Shown here: positions 1 through 5,343 of the stretch, one piece after another
Position numbering within the stretch: the first letter of the stretch is position 1
How the letters are laid out: each line of letters begins with the position of its first letter
From: Chloroflexota bacterium
GTDB lineage: Bacteria > Chloroflexota > Dehalococcoidia > Dehalococcoidales > JAUYDJ01
Assembly (NCBI GenBank): GCA_030690025.1
Contig: JAUYDJ010000139.1
Span: forward strand, 1 to 8,138
DNA length: 8,138 nt
Direction of reading: 5' to 3'
Notes under the pieces: model-generated
Told to the model about the DNA's origin: nothing
What the model saw: the letters and a program-made list of their open reading frames with translations, nothing else
Databases searched by the model: none
Made by a program: the position numbers and the translations under genes

Positions 1-101
1 GGCGCAACGCTGCTGCCGATAGCACCGATAACGAGACTGGCCAGGCTCAACAAGATGAACAGCAGGACCGGGAGAGCCCAACGTATATGGCGCTTGAGCA
101 C
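1..101 (-). CDS. atpB: ATP synthase Fo subunit a, N-terminal fragment (cut by window edge)
   Basis: Only the first 33 codons are present; the gene continues past base 1. It starts with GTG at 101-99, sharing one base with the TAG stop of atpZ (TAGTG), and has an AAGGAG ribosome site about 8 nt upstream inside atpZ. The visible peptide begins with a short basic stretch (LKRHIRW) followed by one hydrophobic segment of about 20 residues, as expected for the N-terminus of the membrane subunit a, which forms the ion half-channels of the Fo motor. The identification relies mainly on position: atpZ/atpI-like genes normally precede atpB, and the overlap implies translational coupling. The fragment is too short to show the conserved arginine helix, so another membrane protein is not excluded. 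Confidence 0.72.
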   Translation of the reverse strand, partial: MLKRHIRWALPVLLFILLSLASLVIGAIGSSVA

Positions 102-325
102 TAGCCTTTCTCCTTGTTCCGCTTATTCCCCATCAGGGGTAGCAGCATCCGGTAAACGCCATAGAGAGCGACCACTATGCCTACTAGCAACCCCACAATC
201 ACCAGGATAGGCCGGGTATTGAACCTGCTGTCCAGCCAGAGGCCGAGCACCACCCCCAGCAGGATTGACCCGCCGATGAAAAACCCGACACCGGTCAGCC
301 TCAGCGCCGCTTCCCACCGGCTCAT
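101..325 (-). CDS. atpZ: AtpZ/AtpI-family small membrane protein of the ATP synthase operon
   Basis: A 74-residue protein with two predicted membrane helices (about residues 8-28 and 39-60), a short charged loop between them (WLDSRFNTRP), and a basic tail (NKRNKEKG). The glycine-rich first helix ending in a WLD-type motif is characteristic of the AtpZ/AtpI family (putative F0F1-ATPase subunit), which is encoded first in many atp operons. The family is implicated in assembly of the c-ring or in Mg2+ handling, but is not part of the catalytic core. I chose the ATG at 325 because GAGGT (330-334) lies just upstream. A GTG at 331 in the same frame would add two residues but lacks a ribosome site. 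The stop overlaps the atpB start by one base. No clear promoter is seen in the 156 bp upstream. Confidence 0.82.
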   Translation of the reverse strand: MSRWEAALRLTGVGFFIGGSILLGVVLGLWLDSRFNTRPILVIVGLLVGIVVALYGVYRMLLPLMGNKRNKEKG

Positions 326-329
326 GCCC

Positions 330-334
330 ACCTC
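330..334 (-). promoter_or_regulatory. Ribosome binding site that decides the atpZ start
   Basis: GAGGT on the minus strand, 4 nt before the ATG at 325-323. It overlaps the alternative GTG start at 331-329 and therefore favours the ATG. Confidence 0.6.
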
Positions 335-417
335 AATGCATTAATCGTGAGCACTGGTAGACCTCCACACCCTGAAAGAACATGGCCGAACAGGCTTTTG
401 TTCCCCAGCATGAAATA

Positions 418-443
418 GCTCTAGAAGTATTACTTTCTAGAGC
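418..443. repeat. Perfect 9-bp inverted repeat (possible terminator or operator)
   Basis: GCTCTAGAA at 418-426 and TTCTAGAGC at 435-443 are exact reverse complements around an 8-nt loop. The repeat lies 38 bp beyond the stop of the minus-strand zinc-ribbon gene and about 90 bp before atpZ. As minus-strand RNA it would form a hairpin followed by UAUUUC, a poor U-tract, so it is at best a weak intrinsic terminator for the bfn transcript. As DNA, its dyad symmetry would also suit a dimeric regulator of the atp operon. The sequence does not decide between these. Confidence 0.6.
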
Positions 444-481
444 CTTGTTGCGACTCACATTCTAAAATAAACCCACATATT

Positions 482-805
482 TTAACTCTCGTTGAGTAGT
501 TCCGTCAAATCACCACCAAAGTCTTTCAGTGCGTTATGCATGTCAAGCACATCGTCAGCCGTTACTACGGCGTCCTTAAATTTGCGTGGTTCGCGCTCGG
601 TAAGGTCGGTAACCAGCTTGGGCAGGCTGTCTTCCTTTACTACCGCCGTCACCAGGGAGTGAGCGTGGCAGGCCGGGCACTGCGCTCGCAAATACCACGT
701 ATCCTGCCGGTGGCCAAGAATACTGACATTACCTGCCTCGTAGCGCCGCCCGCACACACTGCACTTTATTGAAGCTAACAGCTTCTTGATGAGGCCCTCT
801 TCCAA
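482..805 (-). CDS. Small zinc-ribbon protein of unknown function
   Basis: A 107-residue soluble protein with two CxxC pairs, C15-C18 (IKCSVCGRRY) and C43-C46 (AQCPACHAHS). Their 24-residue spacing fits a single zinc ribbon. The C-terminal half is charged, probably helical and acidic towards the end, with no recognised motif. I do not recognise a named family. Zinc ribbons of this kind occur in nucleic-acid-binding and protein-binding adaptors, so no function is assigned. The start is TTG at 805-803; no ATG lies near it in frame, and GGAG (813-816) sits 7 nt upstream. It begins 14 nt after the bfn stop and almost certainly shares the bfn transcript. Co-transcription with a nuclease-domain protein is suggestive but not proof of a nucleic-acid role. 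Confidence 0.75.
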   Translation of the reverse strand: MEEGLIKKLLASIKCSVCGRRYEAGNVSILGHRQDTWYLRAQCPACHAHSLVTAVVKEDSLPKLVTDLTEREPRKFKDAVVTADDVLDMHNALKDFGGDLTELLNES

Positions 806-812
806 CGCCTGA

Positions 813-816
813 CTCC
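813..816 (-). promoter_or_regulatory. Ribosome binding site supporting a TTG start
   Basis: GGAG on the minus strand in the 14-nt gap between bfn and the zinc-ribbon gene, 7 nt before the TTG at 805-803. This normal spacing is the main argument for the rare start codon. Confidence 0.6.
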
Positions 817-819
817 ACG

Positions 820-1371
820 CTAAGATTTACGCTTGTCAAAGTCGTCCATGTCAAGGGTGTTAATGAAGTCGTAGAAGGCGGACATCCGCTTCATCTCTTC
901 TTCGCTTATCTTCTTACCCTTACCGCCTTCGCCCCCTTCGCCCTTCTCCACAATGGGCTTGCCGGTCTCTTTATCCAGCAGAATACCGGCTTTGTCCAGG
1001 ACGGCATCCTCCACGTAGATGGGCGCCTCGGTCCTTACCGCCAGCGCCAGCGCATCACTGGGGCGAGAGTCCACCTCGATTTGCTTGCCATCTACCGAGA
1101 GGATAATCTTGGCATAAAACGTATCGCTTTTGAGGTCGCTTACGATAATAGAATGTAGACTGGCCCCGAGGGCGTCAATCACCGACCGCAGCAGGTCGTG
1201 GGTTAAAGGCCGGGGGACATTTACCCCCTGCAGTTTTACGGCAATAGCATCCGCCTCGGCCGGGCCAATCCATATTGGCAAATAGCGCTCCGCCTCTTTC
1301 TCTTTGAGAATCACCACACGCTGGTAATTCATCAAACTGACCCTGATGCTGTCAATTGTCATCTCAATCAT
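820..1371 (-). CDS. Bifunctional nuclease (BFN/DUF151) family protein
   Basis: A 183-residue protein whose residues 4-130 match the bifunctional nuclease (DUF151) fold: an opening strand (TIDSIRVSLMN), the characteristic LPIWIGPAEADAIA motif at 31-44, and the VDSRPSDALALAVRTEAPIYV motif at 100-120. Plant BFN members have been reported to cut RNA and DNA. The bacterial members are mostly uncharacterised, so catalytic activity is an inference. After the domain comes a flexible glycine/lysine linker (GEGGEGGKGKK, 144-154) and a charged tail with a helical segment (ISEEEMKRMSAFYDFINTLD) where some relatives carry a UVR-type motif. The ATG at 1371 is supported by GGAGGT 6 nt upstream and by a strong promoter about 37 bp upstream. 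It is the first gene of a two-gene minus-strand unit with the zinc-ribbon protein. Confidence 0.88.
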   Translation of the reverse strand: MIEMTIDSIRVSLMNYQRVVILKEKEAERYLPIWIGPAEADAIAVKLQGVNVPRPLTHDLLRSVIDALGASLHSIIVSDLKSDTFYAKIILSVDGKQIEVDSRPSDALALAVRTEAPIYVEDAVLDKAGILLDKETGKPIVEKGEGGEGGKGKKISEEEMKRMSAFYDFINTLDMDDFDKRKS

Positions 1372-1377
1372 GCCCGG

Positions 1378-1383
1378 ACCTCC
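1378..1383 (-). promoter_or_regulatory. Ribosome binding site of bfn
   Basis: Consensus GGAGGT on the minus strand, 6 nt from the ATG at 1371-1369. It is the best Shine-Dalgarno in the window and fixes the start. Confidence 0.75.
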
Positions 1384-1407
1384 CCCGCGCTAAACCAGCG
1401 TATTAAA

Positions 1408-1436
1408 ATTCTACCCCATATAACCACCTCTGTCAA
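1408..1436 (-). promoter_or_regulatory. Sigma70-type promoter of bfn (TTGACA-17-TAGAAT)
   Basis: On the minus strand a perfect -35 TTGACA (1436-1431) is separated by exactly 17 bp from -10 TAGAAT (1413-1408). Transcription would start near 1401, giving a leader of about 30 nt with GGAGGT before the bfn start. This is the strongest promoter-like sequence in the window. It suggests constitutive transcription by the primary sigma factor, but that is inferred from sequence alone. Confidence 0.82.
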
Positions 1437-1482
1437 ACCAGTTTACCCCGGATTTCGTTCATTTCGGCTGCTTTCTTTACCC

Positions 1483-1566
1483 TGTCATTGCGAGCCCCGA
1501 TTGAATCGGGGCTCGCAATCTCAGACTCTGATTCATAGGGATTGCTTCGCTACGCTCGCAATGACA
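1483..1566 (-). repeat. Interspersed palindromic repeat, copy 1 (MITE/REP-like, 84 bp)
   Basis: The ends are perfect inverted repeats: TGTCATTGCGAGC at 1483-1495 and its reverse complement at 1554-1566. Read on the minus strand, its first 52 nt match the copy at 5123-5204 at 47 positions. The remainder contains a perfect palindrome at 1487-1519, two 16-nt arms around a single G that as RNA would form a 14-bp stem with a 5-nt loop. It has no coding capacity. It sits between the divergent bfn and ppsA promoters without touching either core. Sequences with this TGTCATTGCGAG end are known to me as dispersed repeats in many bacterial genomes, but transposition has not been tested here. Similarity to copy 2 continues about 20 nt past the 1566 end (GTATTATT...CATTT on the minus strand). 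Confidence 0.85.
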
Positions 1567-1600
1567 CAGCAAATGTGAATAATACCCGCGCATAAAACAC

Positions 1601-1631
1601 CTGACAAACCAAAGCTCGGTTATGGTATAAT
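1601..1631 (+). promoter_or_regulatory. Extended -10 promoter of ppsA-dgt
   Basis: TATAAT at 1626-1631 is preceded by TGG, giving an extended -10 (TGn). The nearest -35-like hexamer, CTGACA at 1601-1606, lies 19 bp upstream, longer than ideal, but the extended -10 can compensate. Transcription would begin near 1638, leaving a leader of about 57 nt before the ppsA start. Confidence 0.7.
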
Positions 1632-1680
1632 AGTTTCGCAAATTAGTAGACGGAAAGGGGGGAATTCCACCTCAACCGAG

Positions 1681-1686
1681 GAGGAG
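1681..1686 (+). promoter_or_regulatory. Ribosome binding site of ppsA
   Basis: GAGGAG, followed by another AG-rich triplet, 8 nt before the ATG at 1695. A small CCTC/GAGG complement (1670-1673 with 1678-1681) could form a 4-bp hairpin touching it, too weak to call regulatory. Confidence 0.65.
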
Positions 1687-1694
1687 TCAATCTT

Positions 1695-3956
1695 ATGAGC
1701 GAACGTCAAAAGGTAATTGTCTGGTTTGATGAGGTTACCCGGAAAGATGTGCCCACCGTTGGCGGCAAGGGAGCCAACCTGGGTGAAATGACCCACGCCA
1801 AGATACCCGTCCCACCCGGCTTTATTGTCACCGCCAACGCTTACTTCGACTTTCTTAAACAGGCCAAACTCCTTGACAAAATTCGTGAGCTATTGAAACC
1901 ACTCGACCCCAATGACAGCCGGCAGCTCCAGCAGATTGCCGCCAGTGTCAAGCAGCTAATATCAGATGCCAGGATGCCGCCCGAGCTAGCCACCCAGATT
2001 AAAGAAGCCTATAACAAAATGGGCGGCGGCTTGGTTGCCGTCCGCTCTTCGGCCACTGCCGAAGACCTGCCCGAAGCCTCCTTCGCCGGCCAGCAGCGCA
2101 CCTTCCTCAACGTCCGCGGTGACGATGAGGTAGTCCTGGCAGTCCAGGGCTGCTGGGCTTCACTCTTTGAAGCCAGAGCTATTTTCTACCGCGTCCAGCA
2201 GGGCTTCGACCACTTCAAAGTGGGCATTGCCGTCCCGGTACAGAAAATGGTCCAGTCTGAAGCCTCCGGTGTCATGTTCACCCTGGAGCCGGTCACCAGC
2301 GACCGCAGCAAGATTATTATCGAAGCGGTCTTCGGACTGGGCGAGGCCATTGTCGGCGGTGAGGTCACTCCCGACCTCTACATTGTTGATAAAGACGGGA
2401 TGAAAATCAGCACCAAGAAAATCGGCACGCAGGACTGGAAGCTCATCAGAAACCCCGCCAGCGGTGATAAGGAAACCAATATCCAGGTACCCCTCCCACC
2501 CGCCGAGCAGACCCGGCAAAAAATTACCGATAAAGAGATAATCGAGATTGCCCGCCTGGGCAAGCTAATCGAAGACCACTACCAGTTCCCCCAGGATATT
2601 GAGTGGGCCAAGGAAGACAACAAACTATTCATTGTCCAGACCCGCCCGGTAACCACTATTAAAGAAGCCTCCGCTGAAGTTGCCCCGGAAATTAAAGCAC
2701 CGGTTCTGCTTACCGGTGCTTCCGCCAGCCCGGGTATGGCATCAGGACTGGTCAAGATAGTACGTGACCCCTCGGAAATAGACAAGGTAAAGGCCGGAGA
2801 TGTGCTGGTTGCCGAAATGACCACCCCGGACTTTGTTCCGGCCATGAAACGGGCGGTAGGCATTGTGACCGACCGCGGCGGGCGGACTTCGCACGCCGCT
2901 ATTGTCAGCCGTGAGTTGGGTATCCCCTGCGTGGTTGGTACCGGGGAGGCTACCACTACCCTGACTAATGGCCAGGTAATCACCGTGGACGGCTCACGCG
3001 GCAAAGTCTATAAGGGAAAAGTGGCCCGGGAAAAGCTGGCCGTGGTCGCCGATATCCTCAAGGAGCAGATTAAGACCAAGACCAGAGTTTATGTAAATCT
3101 CGCTCAGCCGGAGCTTGCCGATAAAGTAGCTGCCCACAACGTGGACGGCGTGGGCCTGCTTCGGGCCGAGTTCATCATCGGGCAGATTGGCGAGCACCCC
3201 GCCTACATGCTTAAAGCGGGACGGGGCAAAGAGTTCACCGTTAAACTTGCTGACGGCATCAGCCTCTTTGCCAAAGCCTTCAGCCCGCGCCCGGTAGTCT
3301 ACCGGACTAGCGATTTCAAGACTAACGAGTACCGCGAGTTGAAAGGCGGCCAGGAATATGAGCCCGAGGAAGAGAACCCCATGCTCGGCTGGCGTGGCGC
3401 TTCCCGCTATGTTACCGAGGTTGACGTTTTCAAGCTGGAACTTGCCGCCATAAAGAAGGTAAGACAGAACTATAAGAACCTATGGGTAATGATTCCCTTC
3501 GTCAGGACGGTCAACGAACTGAAGCGTACCAAGGAAATCATGGAAGCCGAGGGACTGGTACGCACCCCCGACTTCAAGCTCTGGATGATGGTAGAAGTGC
3601 CGTCCAATATCATTCTCATGGAAAAGTTCATCCAGGTAGGCATTGACGGCATCTCCATCGGCTCCAACGACCTTACCCAGCTTACCCTCGGCGTTGACCG
3701 GGACAGCGAAAAGCTGCGGGAGACCTTTGACGAGCGTGATGAAGCCGTGCTTGCCTCTCTGGAAAGGGCAGTCAAGATAGCCAAGAGTATGGGCATCACC
3801 TCCTCGATTTGCGGGCAGGCACCATCCGTTTACCCCGAGCTTACCGAGAAGCTAGTGGAGTGGGGTATCACCTCGGTCTCCATCAGCCCGGATATGATTG
3901 GTACCACCCGGGAAATTATCGCCAAGGCGGAAAAGAGGTCGGGAATCAAGCCCTGA
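1695..3956 (+). CDS. ppsA: Phosphoenolpyruvate synthase (pyruvate, water dikinase)
   Basis: This cytoplasmic enzyme converts pyruvate, ATP and water to PEP, AMP and phosphate for gluconeogenesis. At 753 residues it is slightly shorter than the roughly 790 of the E. coli enzyme. The order is canonical. The N-terminal ATP-grasp domain (about 5-320) has GGKGANLGEM, VAVRSSATAEDLPEASFAGQ (114-133) and DIEWA...VQTRPVTT (301-321). The mobile phosphohistidine domain has GGRTSHAAIVSRELGIPCVVG, with the phospho-carrying histidine at H400. The C-terminal PEP/pyruvate barrel (about 465-750) has GLLRAEF, NPMLGWRGASRY, MMVEVPSN, GSNDLTQLTLGVDRD and SICGQAPS, with the catalytic cysteine at C706. All key residues are intact. 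The ATG has a GAGGAG site 8 nt upstream and an extended -10 promoter. The stop overlaps dgt by one base. In an acetate-assimilating anaerobe it would carry carbon from pyruvate into sugars and cell wall. Confidence 0.96.
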   Translation: MSERQKVIVWFDEVTRKDVPTVGGKGANLGEMTHAKIPVPPGFIVTANAYFDFLKQAKLLDKIRELLKPLDPNDSRQLQQIAASVKQLISDARMPPELATQIKEAYNKMGGGLVAVRSSATAEDLPEASFAGQQRTFLNVRGDDEVVLAVQGCWASLFEARAIFYRVQQGFDHFKVGIAVPVQKMVQSEASGVMFTLEPVTSDRSKIIIEAVFGLGEAIVGGEVTPDLYIVDKDGMKISTKKIGTQDWKLIRNPASGDKETNIQVPLPPAEQTRQKITDKEIIEIARLGKLIEDHYQFPQDIEWAKEDNKLFIVQTRPVTTIKEASAEVAPEIKAPVLLTGASASPGMASGLVKIVRDPSEIDKVKAGDVLVAEMTTPDFVPAMKRAVGIVTDRGGRTSHAAIVSRELGIPCVVGTGEATTTLTNGQVITVDGSRGKVYKGKVAREKLAVVADILKEQIKTKTRVYVNLAQPELADKVAAHNVDGVGLLRAEFIIGQIGEHPAYMLKAGRGKEFTVKLADGISLFAKAFSPRPVVYRTSDFKTNEYRELKGGQEYEPEEENPMLGWRGASRYVTEVDVFKLELAAIKKVRQNYKNLWVMIPFVRTVNELKRTKEIMEAEGLVRTPDFKLWMMVEVPSNIILMEKFIQVGIDGISIGSNDLTQLTLGVDRDSEKLRETFDERDEAVLASLERAVKIAKSMGITSSICGQAPSVYPELTEKLVEWGITSVSISPDMIGTTREIIAKAEKRSGIKP

Positions 3957-5026
3957 TGATTGGTCGGCTCAAAATACGCCAGACCACCGAAGAAAGAGAA
4001 GAAAGCCTCTCGCCCTACGCCGTAAAAAGCAGACTGTCACGGGGCAGGCGCAACTACGAAGAGCCCTGCCCCATACGTACCGCTTTTCAGCGCGACCGAG
4101 ACCGCATCATTCACTGCAAGGCATTTCGCCGCCTCAAGCATAAGACGCAGGTCTTCATTGCCCCGCTGGGTGACCACTATGTTACCCGCCTTACCCACAC
4201 CCTGGAAGTCGCTCAAATCGCGCGGACTATTGCCCGTGCCCTCAACCTCAATGAAGACCTCACCGAGGCTATTGCCCTGGGCCACGACCTGGGGCACACC
4301 CCTTTCGGGCATGTGGGCGAGGAAGTCCTGAATGAGGTCTATCCCCGCGGGTTTCGGCATAACGAGCAAAGCCTGCGCATCGTCGACCTCCTGGAGAAGG
4401 ACGGCCGCGGGCTTAACCTCACCTCGGAGGTGAGGGACGGTATCCTCAACCACTCCAAGCCCAGAGCCGATATTCTGGGTGAGGGCTCCGGCAACCCGAA
4501 CACCCTGGAAGGCCAGGTCTGCCAGATTGCCGATGCCATCGCCTACATAAACCACGATATCGGTGACGCCGTCCGGGCCGGGGTAATTACCGAAGGTGAC
4601 CTGCCGCTGGGACCAATTTGCATACTGGGACGCCTCCACTCGCAACGCATCAACACCATGGTCAGCGACGTTATCGAGTCGTCCTGGGCAGCCTCCGGTA
4701 AAGTCGCCACCGGCATCGAGCCGCCACCCATAGGCATGAGCCCGCCCATTCTTGAGGCCACCAACTGTCTGCGTGACTTTCTCTTTGAGCGGGTGTATAA
4801 TGAGCGCCTGGCCCAGGAAGAGACCGGGCGAGCGAGAGAGGTGGTGCGCGCTTTATACCGTTATTTCACCGAACATGCCGATAAGATGCCGCTGGAATAT
4901 AGCTTCTACAGCGATGACACGGAAAGGCGGGTGGTCGACTACATTGCTGGCATGACCGACCAGTATGCCCTCAGGATGGCGGAGGAGCTATCGCTGATTA
5001 AGCGACCGGAAAACACCGTTTGCTGA
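3956..5026 (+). CDS. dgt: dGTP triphosphohydrolase-like HD-domain protein
   Basis: The 356-residue protein belongs to the dGTPase-like subgroup of HD phosphohydrolases, which hydrolyse dNTPs to deoxynucleosides and triphosphate. The N-terminal signature TAFQRDRDRIIHCKAFRRLKHKTQVF (42-67) is typical. Metal ligands are visible in order: H81 (RLTHTLEV), H110-D111 (ALGHDLGHTPFGH) and D193 (QIADAIAYINHD). The C-terminal part is helical. I start it at ATG 3956, whose A is the last base of the ppsA stop (TGATG). The frame is open 49 codons further upstream, but that overlaps ppsA and is not family-like, whereas REERTLAPYA-like sequence, typical of family N-termini, begins about 12 residues after this ATG (here REESLSPYA). 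No good Shine-Dalgarno is seen (GAGG lies about 18 nt away), so translation probably depends on coupling to ppsA. Substrate preference cannot be read from sequence. Confidence 0.92.
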   Translation: MIGRLKIRQTTEEREESLSPYAVKSRLSRGRRNYEEPCPIRTAFQRDRDRIIHCKAFRRLKHKTQVFIAPLGDHYVTRLTHTLEVAQIARTIARALNLNEDLTEAIALGHDLGHTPFGHVGEEVLNEVYPRGFRHNEQSLRIVDLLEKDGRGLNLTSEVRDGILNHSKPRADILGEGSGNPNTLEGQVCQIADAIAYINHDIGDAVRAGVITEGDLPLGPICILGRLHSQRINTMVSDVIESSWAASGKVATGIEPPPIGMSPPILEATNCLRDFLFERVYNERLAQEETGRAREVVRALYRYFTEHADKMPLEYSFYSDDTERRVVDYIAGMTDQYALRMAEELSLIKRPENTVC

Positions 5027-5122
5027 ATAGCCCCCTGCTTCCGCTCGATTCCTTCTTTTCCTGCAGAGACAGCAAACAAATTCGTTGAAAGAATCAAAGG
5101 TATTATTTGCATTTGGTTGCTG

Positions 5123-5204
5123 TGTCATTGCGAGCGCAGCGAAGCAATCCCGATAAATCAAAGTTTGAGATTGCTTCGAGGGCGTCCGCCCTCTCGCAAT
5201 GACA
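5123..5204 (+). repeat. Interspersed palindromic repeat, copy 2 (MITE/REP-like, 82 bp)
   Basis: The ends TGTCATTGCGAG (5123-5134) and CTCGCAATGACA (5193-5204) are perfect inverted repeats. Inside are a second inverted pair, CGAAGCAATC (5140-5149) with GATTGCTTCG (5169-5178), and a compact 7-bp hairpin, GAGGGCG/CGCCCTC, at 5178-5193. It matches copy 1 in inverse orientation at 47 of 52 positions over the left part, then diverges completely in the hairpin module before the common terminal repeat. Outside the ends, TTTGGTTG (5112-5119) and CAACCAAA (5220-5227) extend the symmetry, so the true unit may be about 116 bp. No ORF or target-site duplication is evident. Confidence 0.85.
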
Positions 5205-5254
5205 GATTTAAGATAGCAACAACCAAAACCGAAGAGAACCAAATAAAAAATATC

Positions 5255-5283
5255 TTGCTTCTTTTCGCCAAATGCCTTAAAAT
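5255..5283 (+). promoter_or_regulatory. Probable promoter of dnaG-rpoD (TTGCTT-17-TAAAAT)
   Basis: TTGCTT (5255-5260) and TAAAAT (5278-5283) are separated by 17 bp in an AT-rich stretch just after repeat copy 2. A start near 5290 would give a leader of about 54 nt before dnaG. The match is moderate, and AT-rich DNA makes chance hits likely. Confidence 0.5.
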
Positions 5284-5343
5284 ACGTTACTTTCTGGTGA
5301 GAAAACCAGTTATTACTATGGGAGAGTCACCTAAGCCCGGAAT

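Larger units (their letters stand above)
326..481. other. Intergenic region between the zinc-ribbon gene and atpZ
   Basis: No coding potential was recognised here. The region should carry the end of the bfn transcript and the promoter of the atp operon, both on the minus strand. The only clear structure is the perfect inverted repeat at 418-443. Candidate -10 sequences on the minus strand (TAGAAT near 460, TAATAC inside the inverted repeat) have no acceptable -35 partner, so no promoter is called. The atp genes may depend on a weak or activator-dependent promoter here, or on read-through from bfn. Confidence 0.5.
5027..5343 (+). other. Intergenic region between dgt and dnaG
   Basis: This gap of just over 300 bp contains, in order: about 95 bp with no recognisable structure and no intrinsic terminator for ppsA-dgt; repeat copy 2 (5123-5204); an AT-rich stretch; a candidate promoter (5255-5283); a small hairpin, CTGGT at 5294-5298 with ACCAG at 5305-5309; and a nine-codon open frame (5318-5347) whose stop overlaps the dnaG start. 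Confidence 0.6.

Noticed and set aside
536..772. Plus-strand open frame opposite the zinc-ribbon gene
   Set aside because: It has no upstream ribosome site, and the opposite strand encodes the paired CxxC motifs with an operon context.
1442..1482. TTTACCC direct repeat (1442-1448 and 1476-1482) upstream of the bfn promoter
   Set aside because: Seven bases repeated once at 34-bp spacing is easily due to chance; there is no support for an operator.
1487..1519. Strong hairpin as an intrinsic terminator
   Set aside because: It lies between divergent genes, where no transcript needs to end, is part of the repeat element, and has no U-tract on either strand.
2160..3004. Minus-strand open frames opposite ppsA
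   Set aside because: They are shadows of strongly conserved ppsA motifs, with no start signals and low-complexity peptides.
3809..3955. 49-codon upstream extension of dgt in frame
   Set aside because: It lies wholly inside the conserved C-terminus of ppsA, has no family similarity, and an ATG in the TGATG overlap gives a normal dgt N-terminus.
4037..4645. Minus-strand open frame of about 200 codons opposite dgt
   Set aside because: It is the antisense shadow of conserved HD-domain sequence, has no ribosome site or recognisable domain, and reflects the GC-rich third positions of dgt.
1483..5204. The two repeats as a CRISPR or composite transposon
   Set aside because: There are only two copies 3.6 kb apart with no spacers, and the DNA between them is core metabolism genes without a transposase.
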